A program made the position numbers and the translations under genes. A model generated the notes under the pieces. The model did not search any database. It had not been told where the DNA came from and worked only from the letters and a program-made list of their open reading frames with translations. DNA of 64,000 nt from Erythroxylum novogranatense (Eukaryota; Streptophyta; Magnoliopsida; Malpighiales; Erythroxylaceae): the NCBI GenBank assembly GCA_029891385.1, contig CM057231.1, positions 64,525,103 to 64,589,102 on the forward strand. The letters are read 5' to 3'. This document shows positions 1 to 11,196 of the stretch, one piece after another; the stretch's first letter is position 1, and each line of letters starts with the position of its first letter.

Positions 1-230
1 AAACACTTCTGAAAACACGAGGAAATTCAAGATGACACTATAAGGTATTTTGTTTCTCTCTTTGCCACCCTAGCTTTTTAGTTGTTTCACTTATTGATCT
101 TGGTAAAGTCACTTTGAAACAAGTATCTCCTCTGAATTTTGATTTTTTTAAACTAAACATATGGAAGATAGTGAGATGAAGAATGTAGTTTTTGGTATGG
201 ATGGTATGAAGGCCTCACGGCCTGATGGTA
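1..230 (+). pseudogene. LINE (L1-type) copy A, segment 1: just upstream of the RT core
   Basis: This is the region just before the reverse transcriptase core of an L1-type LINE ORF2, with endonuclease and 5' end left of the window. The reading SEMKNVVFGMDGMKASRPDG matches the usual LINE block (E-x-x-x-A-V-F-x-M-x-x-x-K-x-x-G-P-D-G) that precedes the RT. The frame stops being LINE at 230, where Tekay-1 begins. The expected continuation, a Y-F-F-Q-K stretch, is found at 33692 onward. Stops occur in frame upstream, so it is a dead copy. An open frame running from 161 into the LTR is a chimera and not a gene. LINE identity is inferred from motif order over three segments. Confidence 0.8.
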
Positions 231-2881
231 TGTTGGGCCCGGCTCCCGATTCCCCGTCCCGAGGTGGCCCCTCGGTCTCGCACTGCGGTAATCACCTAAG
301 GACTGCGCCGCGGCATCCTTCGTCGCGGCGAGCTCCTCGAAGAAATTGGACCCGTCCCCAACATCTATACGAACTCATACAAACACACATACATATACAT
401 TCATCATCTACATATGCATTCTGAGTGAATCTCCACCAAAACAGAAGAGTTTCATGTCATTACATTTCGAATAAATTAAACAAGCATTCTCAATATGACA
501 CATTACATATTAAAGTGTAAATCCAAAATACAATACATGAGAATGCCCAATGATGTTATGCTTGGTGGGCTAACCAAAAATACTAACTTAATGCAATGAT
601 CTTTAACTATTGCGGAGTTCTTCGATGCCAAGCAAGGATCAACTGATGTCTTGAGTTGCACCTGAGGAGTGAAAAGTAATGGGTTGAGCTACACAACACG
701 GTGGCTAATATAATTATAGCCATCGTTAATTAGCACAAATTTCGACATATGTATGTATATATATATACATGCAACAATTCTAGCACTCGCATGCGAACCA
801 AGCAATTTATGCATTCAGCACAATTAATTCAACTCACAAAATATGTCACAAGTATGCCTCATAGTGAACAGATCAAGTATGCAATGCACATCACACGGCT
901 CGAGGGTCCATGAAAACAAAAGGGAGAAACCGAAGTTTACACCCTAAACAAAATGAGTCCATTCGGAGCTCATAAGCCACAAGCGGGCAACCGGGAGAAG
1001 GCTCTTATCAACGTGCACGTGACGAACGAAATGGTTCCACTCTCGCCCAAACAAAAGCACAAAATCATGCTCAGAATCATTTTATCAGATAATATGTTTT
1101 CAAGCTTTCATTTATTCAAAATGCCATGACTGAAGTCGAGACATAACATGCTTGGAATCAAGATTTACTACTATCCATTCTTATGCTTCTTACAAGTCAT
1201 TCAAATCTTATAACAAATCATGTTTAAACAATTAACCACATATTCGATCAAAATGTCATACATCTCATCATACATAACACATAACATATATTCACACATA
1301 GGCAAGAATATGCCTAATCACACAATAACTATAATTACATTACCCACCTAATATCGCTTGAGAGTCTAAACTCACTGTTGTCCTTCCTCTTGAGATTGGA
1401 TTAGGTCGGATTGGTTTCCTATAACAAACCAAGTTCCCAATCAAGTAACATTCAAAGGAAATATTCAAACAGCTTGAAAATCAAAAGTAAAAGCACTAAG
1501 AGTCTACATCCAACTTCTAACCTGATTTCTGAATCTTAGAGGAAAATCCCAAACTTATAACCCTTCGGCTCTAGACCACAACGAATCTGAAATAACCTCA
1601 ATTGGACATCCACAGAAAAGATATGTCCAAAATACCAAAATTCACTTATCTTTGGAAAGCTGGAGCTTGCTTGCGTGACGGCCCGTTTGTGCATGGCGTG
1701 CACGCATCGTCTTGTTGAGGCATACACCCCTCCTTTCACACGCCACGACGAATGCCTGTTGATCGCCGCGACGTGCGAATTAGGGGTGAGCATTATTCGG
1801 GTCGGCCCGATTACCCGACCCGGCCCGAATTAATTCGGATAAAAACATTTCAAATTTCGGGTAATTCGGGTAATTCGGGTATTACCCGAATTATTTTCAG
1901 ACTGGGGTCGGGTAATTTTAAAAATTTTGGGCGGTCCAATTACCCAAATTAGGTTATAAAAATACAAAATTTTGGATTTTTTAAAAAAAATTATCAAAAA
2001 AAACAACTTGGGTAATTGGGTAAAGTAGAACAAAATTTAGGTAATTGGGCCGGGTAAGCTCGAGTAAGAAAAAGTTCGGGTTGGTAGGAGTAAGCTAAAT
2101 TTTTTTGGGTAATTGGTAGGGCGACAGTGAAATTTCGCCCGATTGCAGAATGCTCACCCTACGTTGCGGCGTGCATACTTTTCCCACGTCGCCGCGTGGC
2201 GTCGCCCGTGCTCATGAGCACTTCACGACGTCTTGGTCCGGAGAAAGTCTCGAACTCGATTTTTCAACATTTTCCCACTTCAATCCTTCCTTAAACACAT
2301 ACAACACATCTAAACCTTGATTGAGTCCCATACTACAATTCTAACTCATTCAAACCTTAAAAACAGTCATAAGATCATCAACCCAAGGATTTCACCTAGG
2401 TTTTCGAAAATCCCTAAACACCGATTCTAACACATACAAATCGATTCTAGGGTTTAATCCAACCAAAACAAAGCGAAATGCACTTAGGCTTATCGAATCG
2501 CTCCAAATCGTTGAAAATCCTCAGGATTAAAGCCCTCTTTCTTTTCTTCCTCTTCCTCTTCCTACAGCACTCTCTCCCTCTCTTTCTCACTCTTTTTCCT
2601 TCTTTTTCTTCTAATCCTTCTAATCCTTTCACTTAAGTCTAAATGAGATGGGTAAAGACCATTTTACCCCTCCATGCCAAGCCTTAACCTATCCAACTCA
2701 AGTGCTCTTCCTATTTTGCCCTTAGATACTTTTATCCTTTAATTCCTATTAAAACCACATTATGCTCACTTAATCAAATTTTCCCTTAATACTTCTAATT
2801 TAATCCAATTAAACCATAAATCACACCGGTAACACAATTCATGCTTAATAACATTAAGTAGAAAAATTTTGGGGCCCAACG
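231..2881 (-). repeat. 3' LTR of Tekay-1 (contains a MITE)
   Basis: The LTR starts TGTTGGGCCC and ends GGGCCCAACG on the plus strand; the last base is G where CA is expected. It aligns with 7786-8258, 9708-10077 and 28940-30358. A CpG-rich block of CGCCGCGACG-type motifs lies at about 1670-1780 and 2165-2235, split by the MITE at 1781-2161. An alternating TATATATATA run at about 750-768 is a possible TATA region in the minus sense. An ORF of 85 aa (1536-1793, minus) falls inside the LTR and is not supported as coding. Confidence 0.9.
1781..2161. mobile_element. hAT-like non-autonomous element (MITE), about 381 bp
   Basis: This stretch is absent from the other LTR of Tekay-1, so it is a later insertion. 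It has terminal inverted repeats TAGGGGTGAGCATT and AATGCTCACCCTA, a terminus style seen in plant hAT MITEs. The interior repeats GGGTAATTCGGG-type motifs and has no coding capacity. The expected 8-bp duplication is imperfect (CGTGCGAA against CGTTGCGG). LTR length accounting supports 381 bp plus an 8-bp duplication, since both LTRs then come to about 2262 bp. Superfamily assignment is an inference from the termini. Confidence 0.75.
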
Positions 2882-2920
2882 TTTCTCCCCCTCTTTAAAA
2901 AAAATTTCGTCCTCGAAATT
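2882..2920 (-). promoter_or_regulatory. Polypurine tract and adjacent inverted repeat of Tekay-1
   Basis: In element sense the segment reads a purine run AAAGAGGGGGAGAAA directly before the 3' LTR, the plus-strand primer for reverse transcription. Just upstream in element sense lies AATTTCG-AGGA-CGAAATT (2903-2920), a perfect 7-bp inverted repeat with a 4-base spacer. The same block recurs at Tekay-4 (63844-63861) and, weaker, at Tekay-3 (about 42745-42760). Confidence 0.85.
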
Positions 2921-2924
2921 ATTA

Positions 2925-4265
2925 CCTGATTCATCGAAGAGATGCGGATACTTCTCCTTCATGGCTTCCAAAGGCTCCCAAGTAGCCTCTTCCACCGAAT
3001 GATTCCTCCACAGAACTTTGACTAACTGAACTGTCTTGTTCCTCAGAACCTTGTCCTTTGTATCCAAAATCTGCACTGGAAGCTCCTCATAGCTCAAATC
3101 ATCTCTTAACTGAACCTCAGTAGTCTGAATGATATGAGAAGGATCCGATCGATATCTCCTCAACATAGAAACATGAAACACATCGTGAATCTGAGACAAT
3201 TCCAGGAGGTAATGCCAACCTATAGGCGAGTGGTCCAATCCTCTCAAGAATTTCATAAGGACCCACATACCTCGGACTCAACTTACCCTTCTTGCCAAAT
3301 CTCATTACTCCTTTCCAAGGAGACGTCTTAAGGAACACTTTCTCACTGACTTCAAACTCCATCTCCTTTCGGTGTGCATCAATGTAACTCTTCATCCTAT
3401 CCTGCACTACCTTAAGCCGCTGCTTAACCAAATTGACTTTATCAACTGTCGCCTGAATCAATTCTGGTCCTACCAATTTCCTCTCTCCTTATTCATCCCA
3501 ATAGATCGGAGTTCTACACCTCCTTCCATACAAGGCCTCATATGGAGCCATCTGAATGCTCGAATGGTACGAATTATTGTAAGCAAATTCGACCAATGGC
3601 AAATGCTCATCCCAAGCTCCTTTGAAATCCATCACACATGCCCTGAGCATTCCCTCAAGTATCCGAATGGTCCTCTCAGATTAACCATCCGTCTGAGGGT
3701 GAAAAGCCGTGCTAAAATTCAACTTAGTCCCTAAATCTTCCTGCAAACTTTCCCAAAATCTCAAAGTAAACCGAGAGTCCCTATCAGACACAATCGAATC
3801 CAGGATCTCATGCAATCTCACTATCTCATCAATATACTTCTTTGCTAGCACATGCAAAGAATCAGTCTGCTTAATTTCCAAAAAGTGAGTTGACTTCGTC
3901 AATCGATCCACAATAACCCAAATGGCATCATGCTTCCTACTAGTCCTGGGCAAACACATCAGAAAATTCATGGTCACCCTCTGCCACTTCCATTTCGGAA
4001 TAGGCAATGGCCTTAACTTGCCTGAAGGTGCTTGGTGCTCAGCCTTGACTTGCTGACACACTAGACACTTACTTACATACTCTGCTACATCCCTCTTCAT
4101 GCCTTTCCACCAAAAATGCTCTCTCAAATCCCTGTACATCCTGGTGCTACCCGGATGCATGGCATAAGGCACATTGTGTGTCTCATCCAAAATCTCATCC
4201 TTTATCTCCTGCACATCTGGAATACAAAGCATATTCCCCACTGTCATAAGTCCATCATCCCTCAC
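2925..4265 (-). pseudogene. Tekay-1 integrase and chromodomain-like C-terminus
   Basis: Integrase would join the cDNA to chromatin. The zinc-binding HHCC region is visible (H-x-V-P-Y-A-M-H-P-G ... C-L-V-C-Q-Q-V-K, about 4070-4200). The catalytic triad region shows VIVDRLTKS (first Asp), SIVSDRDSRF (second Asp) and HPQTDG before the expected Glu block. The chain then runs through the GPYEILERIGPLAYRLALPP block to VKVLWRNHSVEEATWEPLEAM near 2960, which matches the group II chromodomain end of Tekay elements. A CAA to TAA stop lies after HPQTDG (about 3680) and further stops split 3117-3680. The normal stop codon seen in Tekay-4 is altered here, so the frame runs on into the LTR. Confidence 0.88.
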
Positions 4266-5650
4266 TATGACCTCAGAAATCTTAGCATTCTGAATTTCCT
4301 CCTGATTTTGCTCAAATCTGCATCTTGAGCTTCTGACTCCCTAACTTTCTCCCTGAGTATTGGTCTCACTCGGAAGTTAGCTAGAAGACAATCTGGCTCC
4401 TCCTGCTTCAAGCTTATCTTAAGCTTGGCCATCTCTTCCAATAGAGGAAGATAAACTGTCCGAACATGAGCAATCGAAGACTTCCTACTCAAAGCATCCA
4501 CCACTATATTGGCCTTGCCTGGATGATACTCAATCAGCAAGTTATAATCCTTAAGCAACTCGATCCACCTTCTCTGTCTCAAATTCAGTTTCTTTTGACT
4601 CAGCAAGTGCTTGAGACTCTTATGATCGGTAAAGATCCTCGTCTGAACTCCATATAGATAATGCCTCCAAATTTTCAAGGCAAAGATCACTGCTGCCAAC
4701 TCTAAATCATGCGTCGGATAATTCAACTCATATGGCTTCAACTACCTTGAAACATAAGCTATCACCCTGTCTCCCTACATCAATACCCAACCAAGACCCT
4801 TCCTCGAAGCATCACTATACATGGTATAACCCTCATCTTCAGAAGGCAGAATCAAAATCGGAACACTTGTCAATCTGTGCTTGAGCTCCTCAAAGCTCTT
4901 CTGACATTCATCACTCCAAATGAACTTCTGATTCTTCCTCAATAACCTTGTCATTGGAGAAGATATCATGGAGAATCCCTCCATAAATCTCCTGTAATAA
5001 CCTGCCAAACCCAGAAAACTTCTCACCTCTGCTACATTCTTCGGTGCTTCCCAATTCACAACAACTTCTATTTTCTTTGGATCCACATGCACTCCTTGTT
5101 CTGAGATTACATGTCCAAAAAATACAACTTCCCTTAGCCAAAATTCACATTTATCAAATTTGGTATACAACTCGTTTCTCCTCAATGTCTCCAAAGAAAT
5201 CCTCAAATGCTCTTCATACTCCATATCACTCTTGGAATAAACCAATATATCATCAATAAAGACAATTATAAATTGGTCCAAGAATGGCTTAAAGATCCGA
5301 TTCATCAAATCCATAAAGGCTGCAGGTGCATTTGCCAATCCAAAGGGCATAACTAAAAACTCAAAATGCCCATACCGTGTTCTGAAAGCAGTCTTTGGCA
5401 CATCCAACTCCTTTATCCTTAATTGATGATAACCCGATCTCAAGTCTATCTTGAAGAAGACTTTCGCCCCTTGCAATTGATCAAACAGATCATCTATGCG
5501 TGGAAGCGGATATCTATTCTTCATCGTGACCTGATTAAGCTTCCGGTAGTCTACACACATCCTCAACTATCCATCTTTCTTTTTCACAAAAAGTCCGGAG
5601 CTCCCAAGGTGAAGAGCTCGGCCTTATGTACCCTTTCTCCATTAACTCTT
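4265..5650 (-). pseudogene. Tekay-1 reverse transcriptase and RNase H
   Basis: RT copies the element RNA into DNA and RNase H removes the RNA strand. Visible RT blocks in order are [49 protein letters not shown] and the catalytic FIDDILVYS (YxDD family), then the connection [14 protein letters not shown]. RNase H shows LYxD-type [24 protein letters not shown] and [13 protein letters not shown], ending VVDALSRKS. Breaks: a one-base frameshift near 5570-5610 separates protease from RT; a TAG at 4775-4777 follows WVLM; a second TAG at 4742-4744 follows YVSR. The 4775 stop is shared with Tekay-4 (61989). Confidence 0.9.
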
Positions 5651-6498
5651 CCAATTGCTCTTTAAGCTCCTTCAATTTCGCCGGAGCCATCCGGTAAGGC
5701 GGAATTGAAATCAGTGCCGAACCTGAAAGAAGTTCAATGGGAAACTCAATTTTCCTAGGCGGCGGTAGTCCTGGCAATTCCTCGGGAAAGACATCCGAGA
5801 ATTTCCTAACTACTGGAATATCCTCCAGTTTCCCTCTATCTACCCTTGTGTCTACCACATAGGCCAAAAATGCCTCACATCCCTTCCTCATCATCTTCTC
5901 TGCTGTCAAAGCTGAAACAATTCTGGGCGGGCTTACTTTTCTGTCCCCAGAAAACACCACTCTTCTGCCGTCATCCAATTCAAATTCCACTGTCTTTTGC
6001 TTACAATCTAGATGGGCGTTGTACCTCTCTAACGTGTCCATACCCAAAATCACATCCAATCCTCCCATCTTCAGTGGCATTAAGTCTATCACTAGAAGTT
6101 CTCCACCAACACATATCTCACAACCTCTATACACTTGACTAACAATAATATATTGGCTGATTGGAGTACTTACCATCAGCAGAGTATCCAAAGGGCTCAA
6201 ACAACTACCACACACAGTTCTACTCGAAGAAACAAACGAATGAGTAGAACCCGGATCAATCAAAGAAAGCACATCATCATAAAAGAGTCTAACCATACCC
6301 GTGACAACATCTGGAGCGGTCTCTGCATCCTCCCGAGTCATGGCAAACACCCTAGCCGGTGCCTGCCCCCTGGGTCTCCCTGGAATGTTCACCCTCTTGG
6401 CTGCATCATAACTGCCCACTTCTGTAGAAGTCTTATGTCCCACAGTCTCTGATCTCCTAGAAGCTTGCATCTGTGCTCCCTCTCTTCTGGACGACTTT
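5651..6498 (-). pseudogene. Tekay-1 aspartic protease region
   Basis: This part would mature the Gag-Pol polyprotein. The active-site loop reads LIDPGSTHSFVSSS; the D-P-G form in place of D-S/T-G is, to my knowledge, usual in this clade. It is followed by MGGLDVILGMDTLERY and EFPIELLSGSALISIPPYRMAP, the linker into RT. The open frame is continuous from 6515 to 5535 (326 aa) and is the best preserved piece of this element. It ends at a frameshift in the first RT block. Confidence 0.88.
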
Positions 6499-7610
6499 GG
6501 ACACTCTCTAGCCAAGTGTCCTTTCTGTCCACAATTGGAACATGCTCCTATTAATCTGTAACATTCGCCTCCATGAAAACTGCCACAATGCTCACACTTA
6601 GGGACGGATGACCTGTCCCCATCTCCCTTTCTATTGCCTCCCGCCGTAGAGGCCTGATGAGAATAAGCAGGAGTCCTCGTTTGTCAGCCTACTTGCACTG
6701 CTTGCTCCTCTCCTCTGTTGAATAGGAAGCTCCTAACACTCTGTCGGCATGGGGTACTAGTACTACCTCCCTTCTTGAGCTCTCTCTTCCTTTTCTCTTT
6801 TGTTCTGGCACTCTTGATATTCTCAATGTTCTCAACCCTTAAAGTCGCTTGACCAAGCTGCTGAAAGTCACGAAGTTACACTATCACTTTCTCTCGATGG
6901 CCAAGTGTAGACTCGAATCAAACCGCGACATCTAATGACCTCACTCAACATCGGATCTCAAGCATACCTGCCATGCCGAGTGAGCCGAGCGCTTATACTT
7001 ACTCTTGTCATCTCCTACAGGTGAGACTAAGAAACTCCCTCTACTTCTACTGAATGGACACCTCAGACAGATATTTCTTCCTGTAAGCAGCAAGGAAGTC
7101 CTGCCATGCCAAACCTACTGGTCTCATCTAACTCCCTGGCACAGTCTCCCACCAATGCAAAGCATCTCCCTGAAGCAAGCTTGCAGCATACACAACTCTC
7201 TCATCGTCCTCACACTCCATCTGATCCAAGACTCTCTCGGTCTTCCTCAACCAGGTTTCAGCTTCCTCAGGATCAGTGGTCCCGTAGAAGTTCACTGCTG
7301 CATACTTCCTCAATTTATCGAACCGTCTGCCCTTCTTAGCTAGGGCTGAAGTAGAAGGCTGTGGCATCGGACCCATAGCCTGAACAAACGCTTGAGTAAA
7401 CGCCTGAAACAACCTCGGATCTAGAGGAGGCACTTGCTCCTACATACCTAGCGACTCCTGAGTCTACGATGGAGTGGGCTCACTACCTAGCCCTACAGAA
7501 GCCTCAGCATTTCCTGGGGCTACCGACTCATCAATCCTTTCCTCCCTAGTCGGAGAGTCAGGTGCAACAGATCCTTGCAGAACTCCTCGTGTCCTTCTAT
7601 AAGGTGGCAT
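6499..7610 (-). pseudogene. Tekay-1 gag (nucleocapsid and capsid), degraded
   Basis: Gag forms the intracellular particle. The start is the ATG at 7610, 160 bp after the PBS; the reading begins MPPYRRTRGVLQGS and matches Tekay-4 at 48237. A retrotransposon-gag block lies at 7128-7433 (GRRFDKLRKYAAVNFYGTTD ... WLRKTERVLDQM ... LLQGDALHWWETV). Zinc-knuckle-type sequence lies at about 6500-6600: CEHCGSFHGGEC and then an intact CX2CX4HX4C, CSNCGQKGHLAREC. Frame is lost by stops at about 7440-7490 and by several small indels between 6660 and 7120. Confidence 0.85.
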
Positions 7611-7769
7611 CGTACTCCTTCAAATACAAACATTAAGGATTAGCTACATGGCAATCTGAATTCCTACATGTATGCATGATATGCATGTCATTTAATTAAT
7701 GCACCAAATACTCATATACCAAACAATTCATCCTACTATGCATTCTAAGCCGAGGACACATAACCTAAA

Positions 7770-7781
7770 GCTTTGATACCA
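7770..7781 (-). other. Primer binding site of Tekay-1 (tRNA-iMet type)
   Basis: In element sense the sequence is TGGTATCAAAGC, four bases after the 5' LTR end. It matches the plant initiator-Met PBS TGGTATCAGAGC with one change (G to A). Confidence 0.85.
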
Positions 7782-8258
7782 AACATGTTGGGCCCGGGTC
7801 CCGATTCCCTGTCCCGAGGTGGCCCCTCGGTCTCACGCTGCGGTAATCACCTAAGGATTGCACCGCGACGAAGGACTGGCTCACCGCGGCGAGCTCCCCG
7901 AAGAAATTGGACCCGTCCTCAACATCTATACGAACTCATACAAACACACATACATATACATTCATCATCTACACCTGCATTCTGAGTGAATCTCCACCAA
8001 AACAGAAGAGTTTCATGTCATTACATTTCGAATAAATTAAACAAGCATTCTCAATATGACACATTACATATTAAAGTGTAAATCCAAAATACAATACATG
8101 AGAATGCCCAATGATGTTATGCTTGGTGGGTTAACCAAAAATACTAACTTAATGCAATGATCTTTAACTATTGCGGAGTTCTTCGATGCCGGGCAAGGAT
8201 TAACTGATGTCTTGAGTTGCACCTGAGGAGTGAAAAGTAATGGGTTGAGCTACACAGC

Positions 8259-9702
8259 TGATTGGACCAAATTTATACTATAAATCAGGCCCATTTTCTT
8301 TAGTAATTATGCATCTGTCGACTTCTGATCTATAATTTTCATGCTTATTTTGGTCCCGCACATTGAGTTTTAATAAATTGCATATTATCAATATTTTGTT
8401 GTCATTTGTCATTAATTCTGCATAATCTTTATTGGGACAATTGATACTGCAAATGGGTTGTATTTTGTAGGACCAAAGTAGTCAACAATTAAGAAGTCAA
8501 CACGCATGAGTTATTGGGGACGAATCAGACTCTCCATTCGCGCGGCTAATTAATGGTGTTTAATTCATTATTGCGACAGTGACCAAATTCATTCGCCGTA
8601 GCGAATGTCGGGTGACCGGACCAAAAATGGCAAAAGTATCCTTTATTAGGCCGGCCGCACAGTTCCTATAAAACCTTACCATTTAGGGCAAATGAGAGGG
8701 GCCGCCAAAAAAGTTCTTCGTTTTCTCTTCTCTTCGTCTTCTCCGTTTTCTTCGTTTTCTTCTTTTACATTTTTCTGTTTTTGATCTATGATCTCTCATT
8801 ACGTGTTTGATTTCAGGTTTAGTCACAAAGTGACGATCATCGCATGATCATTTCCTTCATCTCTACTCTTCGCATTCGCCGTCGAGCATGGTCTTGGTGA
8901 TACTTCAACAATGATGGAGTCGTAAGTAGTCATGAGTGGCTAAGCTCATAGTCTTCGAAATGTTGCGAGGTTGGAGTTCGGAACTAAACACGGGTAATCA
9001 ATCTTAGTTTAGGATTTCGATAATGTATTTGCACAATCCGAGTTGGTATTTTGCAATATATTTCGATTGAATCTGCTATAGTTTAGTAGGATGTTAGACT
9101 TTGATTTGTGTTATGGATTGACTATTGTTGAATCTTGTGCTTAAATACATGGAGTTCATGTATATCGGTTAAATGATTGCATTAACTAATTTAATCGCCT
9201 AGTTGTGTTTGATTGAATTGGTTGTGTTATTATTTGGTTGATTTAGTGCATTAATCAATCCATGCATACACTAAGGGTTTTAACAAGTTGTAATTAATCG
9301 AGTTGATTAATTAATTCTTGGACTTAACGAGTTATTAAGGTTTTATTTTGAAACTTAGTGGATTTCAAACTGACATTATTTGACGATGATGACGAGCTAC
9401 ATTTTCGGAGAGTTTAGTAATTTGACTTCAAACTTGTTTAATTTCAATCATTTAGTTTTCTAAAATTCTAAAAACATTTATTCTTATTTTGGCTTAGTTT
9501 AATTTCTTATTAATCAAATCAAAACCCCTTCTATTGCTTTAATTGCATGCATCATTCAAACATTAGGCTAGTCTAGGATCGATTGATGCATTGGTTCCTT
9601 GAGAGTCGACGAGGTTGCATCACGTATTGCAATCCTTGGTATAAATTTAATTTGACGGTTTCGAGGGGTCAATTTTAATATTGAACGATAAACCGTCGAT
9701 CA
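8259..9702 (+). mobile_element. Solo LTR, 1444 bp, with exact 5-bp target duplication
   Basis: The segment begins TGATTGGACC, ends GTCGATCA and is flanked by ACAGC on both sides (8254-8258 and 9703-9707). It interrupts the Tekay-1 5' LTR at a point where the 3' LTR is continuous. No internal coding region, PBS or second LTR is present, so it is a solo LTR, the usual product of recombination between two LTRs. The TATA motif at 8667 suggests plus-strand polarity. The parent family is not recognised. Confidence 0.9.
8667..8673 (+). promoter_or_regulatory. Probable TATA box of the solo LTR
   Basis: TATAAAA stands about 410 bp into the LTR after a GC-rich stretch (GGCCGGCCGC). It is followed by a pyrimidine-rich stretch (about 8715-8770), the arrangement of a pol II LTR promoter. 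No transcript evidence is available. Confidence 0.5.
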
Positions 9703-10614
9703 ACAGCTCAGTGGCTAATATAATTATAGCCATCGATAATTAGCACAAATTCCGGCATATGTATGTATATATATATACATGCAACAATTCTAGCACTCAC
9801 ATGTGAACTAAGCAATTTATGCATTCAGCACAATTAATTCAACTCATAAAACATGTCACAAGTATGCCTCATAGTGAACAGATCAAGTATGCAATGCACA
9901 TCACACGGCTCGAGGGTCCATGGAAACAAAAGGGAGAAACCGAAGTTTACACCCTGAACAAAATGAGTCCACTCGGAGCTCATAAGCCACAAGCGGGCAG
10001 TCGGGAGAAGGCTCTTGTCAACGTGCACGTGACGAACGAAATGGTTATACTCTCGCCCAAACAAAAGCACATAATCATGAAGTAAATCACACGTTAATAT
10101 ATTGAGTAATAATATGATCAAGATACACAAGAAGGGGGGGTTGAATTGTGATAAACTTTTCGTTAATCCTTCGATAACAATTGCTTGTTCTTTGGAAAAC
10201 TTATCTCAAATCAATTCTTGGTGGTTTGAAAACCTTTGATAATAATGAGAACTACGATTTAAGTAAAGTAAGAGTTAGAGAGAAACACGACAATTTATCT
10301 GGTTCACCCCAAACCGTGGGCTACGTCCGATCCTCGGATATCCTTACGAGATTTCACTATCTCGAACTATTTACAAGTATTCTTTAGGGCGAGCCTCTTG
10401 GTCTCTTAACAACAAGTATTCTTTTACTCTTAGCGTCTTGGGCTACCTGTAACACTTTTCAAAATGAAAAACTAATAAAGAGCTTTTACAAAGAGTTGCT
10501 CTTAACAATGTACCTTTCGAAAATAGTTTACAATTTTTCTCGAGATAGTTAGATGTTTGAATACTCGAGTTTCATTCACTTTTCTCAAAGTTTTTTTACT
10601 TCAATCTCGACTCT

Positions 10615-10622
10615 TATTTATA
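10615..10622 (-). promoter_or_regulatory. TATA box in the SIRE 3' LTR
   Basis: In element sense TATAAATA, about 560 bp from the LTR start and conserved in the partner LTR at 18751-18758. The conservation and position suggest the core promoter of this element. Confidence 0.6.
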
Positions 10623-10839
10623 ATTGGGTCTTCATTTGTTTCTTGAATATCTGCTTCTTGAATCTTTAAAGAAAGCGGTTATTGGTTTAACTCAAATGCT
10701 TGTCTTAAGCGGATGTTTCTTTCTTACATCGATTCTTGTATAAATGCTTTTCTCTTAGTAAAGCTTAAATCGATTTTGTATCGTCTGCTTTTCTCTTACG
10801 TAAAGCTTCCGTCGATTTTTGTTCATACCTTTTCTTCAT

Positions 10840-11095
10840 ACATTTTTCCTTGATACATTATTCTTCCTTCGCTTTTCTTCCTTATGTTTTCTTAGTCATT
10901 ATTCTTAAATGCCTTTTCCTTCCTTCTGTTTTTCTTAGTGCCTTTTCTTCCTTACGCTTTTCTTCCTTCTATTTTTTCTTCATACGCTTTTCTTCCTTCA
11001 TTTTTCTTAGTCAGTTATTCTTCCGTCATTATTCTTCCTTCATTTTTCTTCCGTCATTATTCTTTCTTACCTTTTCTTCCTTCTATTTTTTTCTT
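10840..11095 (-). repeat. Purine-rich tandem array in the SIRE LTR (3' copy)
   Basis: The plus strand repeats CTTCCTTCTG/TTTTTCTTC-type units; in element sense it is a purine-rich GAAGGAAGAAAAA array lying about 85-340 bp into the LTR. The array is also present in the other LTR (18950-19036 and 28638-28850), with different unit numbers. Confidence 0.75.
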
Positions 11096-11179
11096 TTATG
11101 CATCCATCTACTTTTCATTTGTATATTTATCTTTGTTTATCATCAAAATTATTTAATCGTGAAGTCTGGTTTGACAACA

Positions 11180-11196
11180 TTCTCCCCTTTTGATGA
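11180..11196 (-). promoter_or_regulatory. Polypurine tract of the SIRE-type element
   Basis: In element sense TCATCAAAAGGGGAGAA immediately precedes the 3' LTR start TGTTGTC. This is the expected plus-strand primer. Confidence 0.8.

Larger units (their letters stand above)
10078..11179 (-). repeat. 3' LTR of the SIRE-type element
   Basis: Ends are TG and CA; in element sense it starts TGTTGTCAAACCAGAC. It matches 18212 onward. It carries a TATA box at 10615 and a long pyrimidine-rich array (10840-11095). Two F/S-rich ORFs on the plus strand here are antisense readings of that array. Confidence 0.9.

Noticed and set aside
161..424. 87-aa open frame at the left edge
   Set aside because: It starts in LINE sequence and runs across the Tekay-1 insertion point at 231 into the LTR; it is a chimera.
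1840..1890. Telomere-like repeat (GGGTAATTC)
   Set aside because: It is not the plant telomere unit TTTAGGG and lies within a MITE with clear termini.
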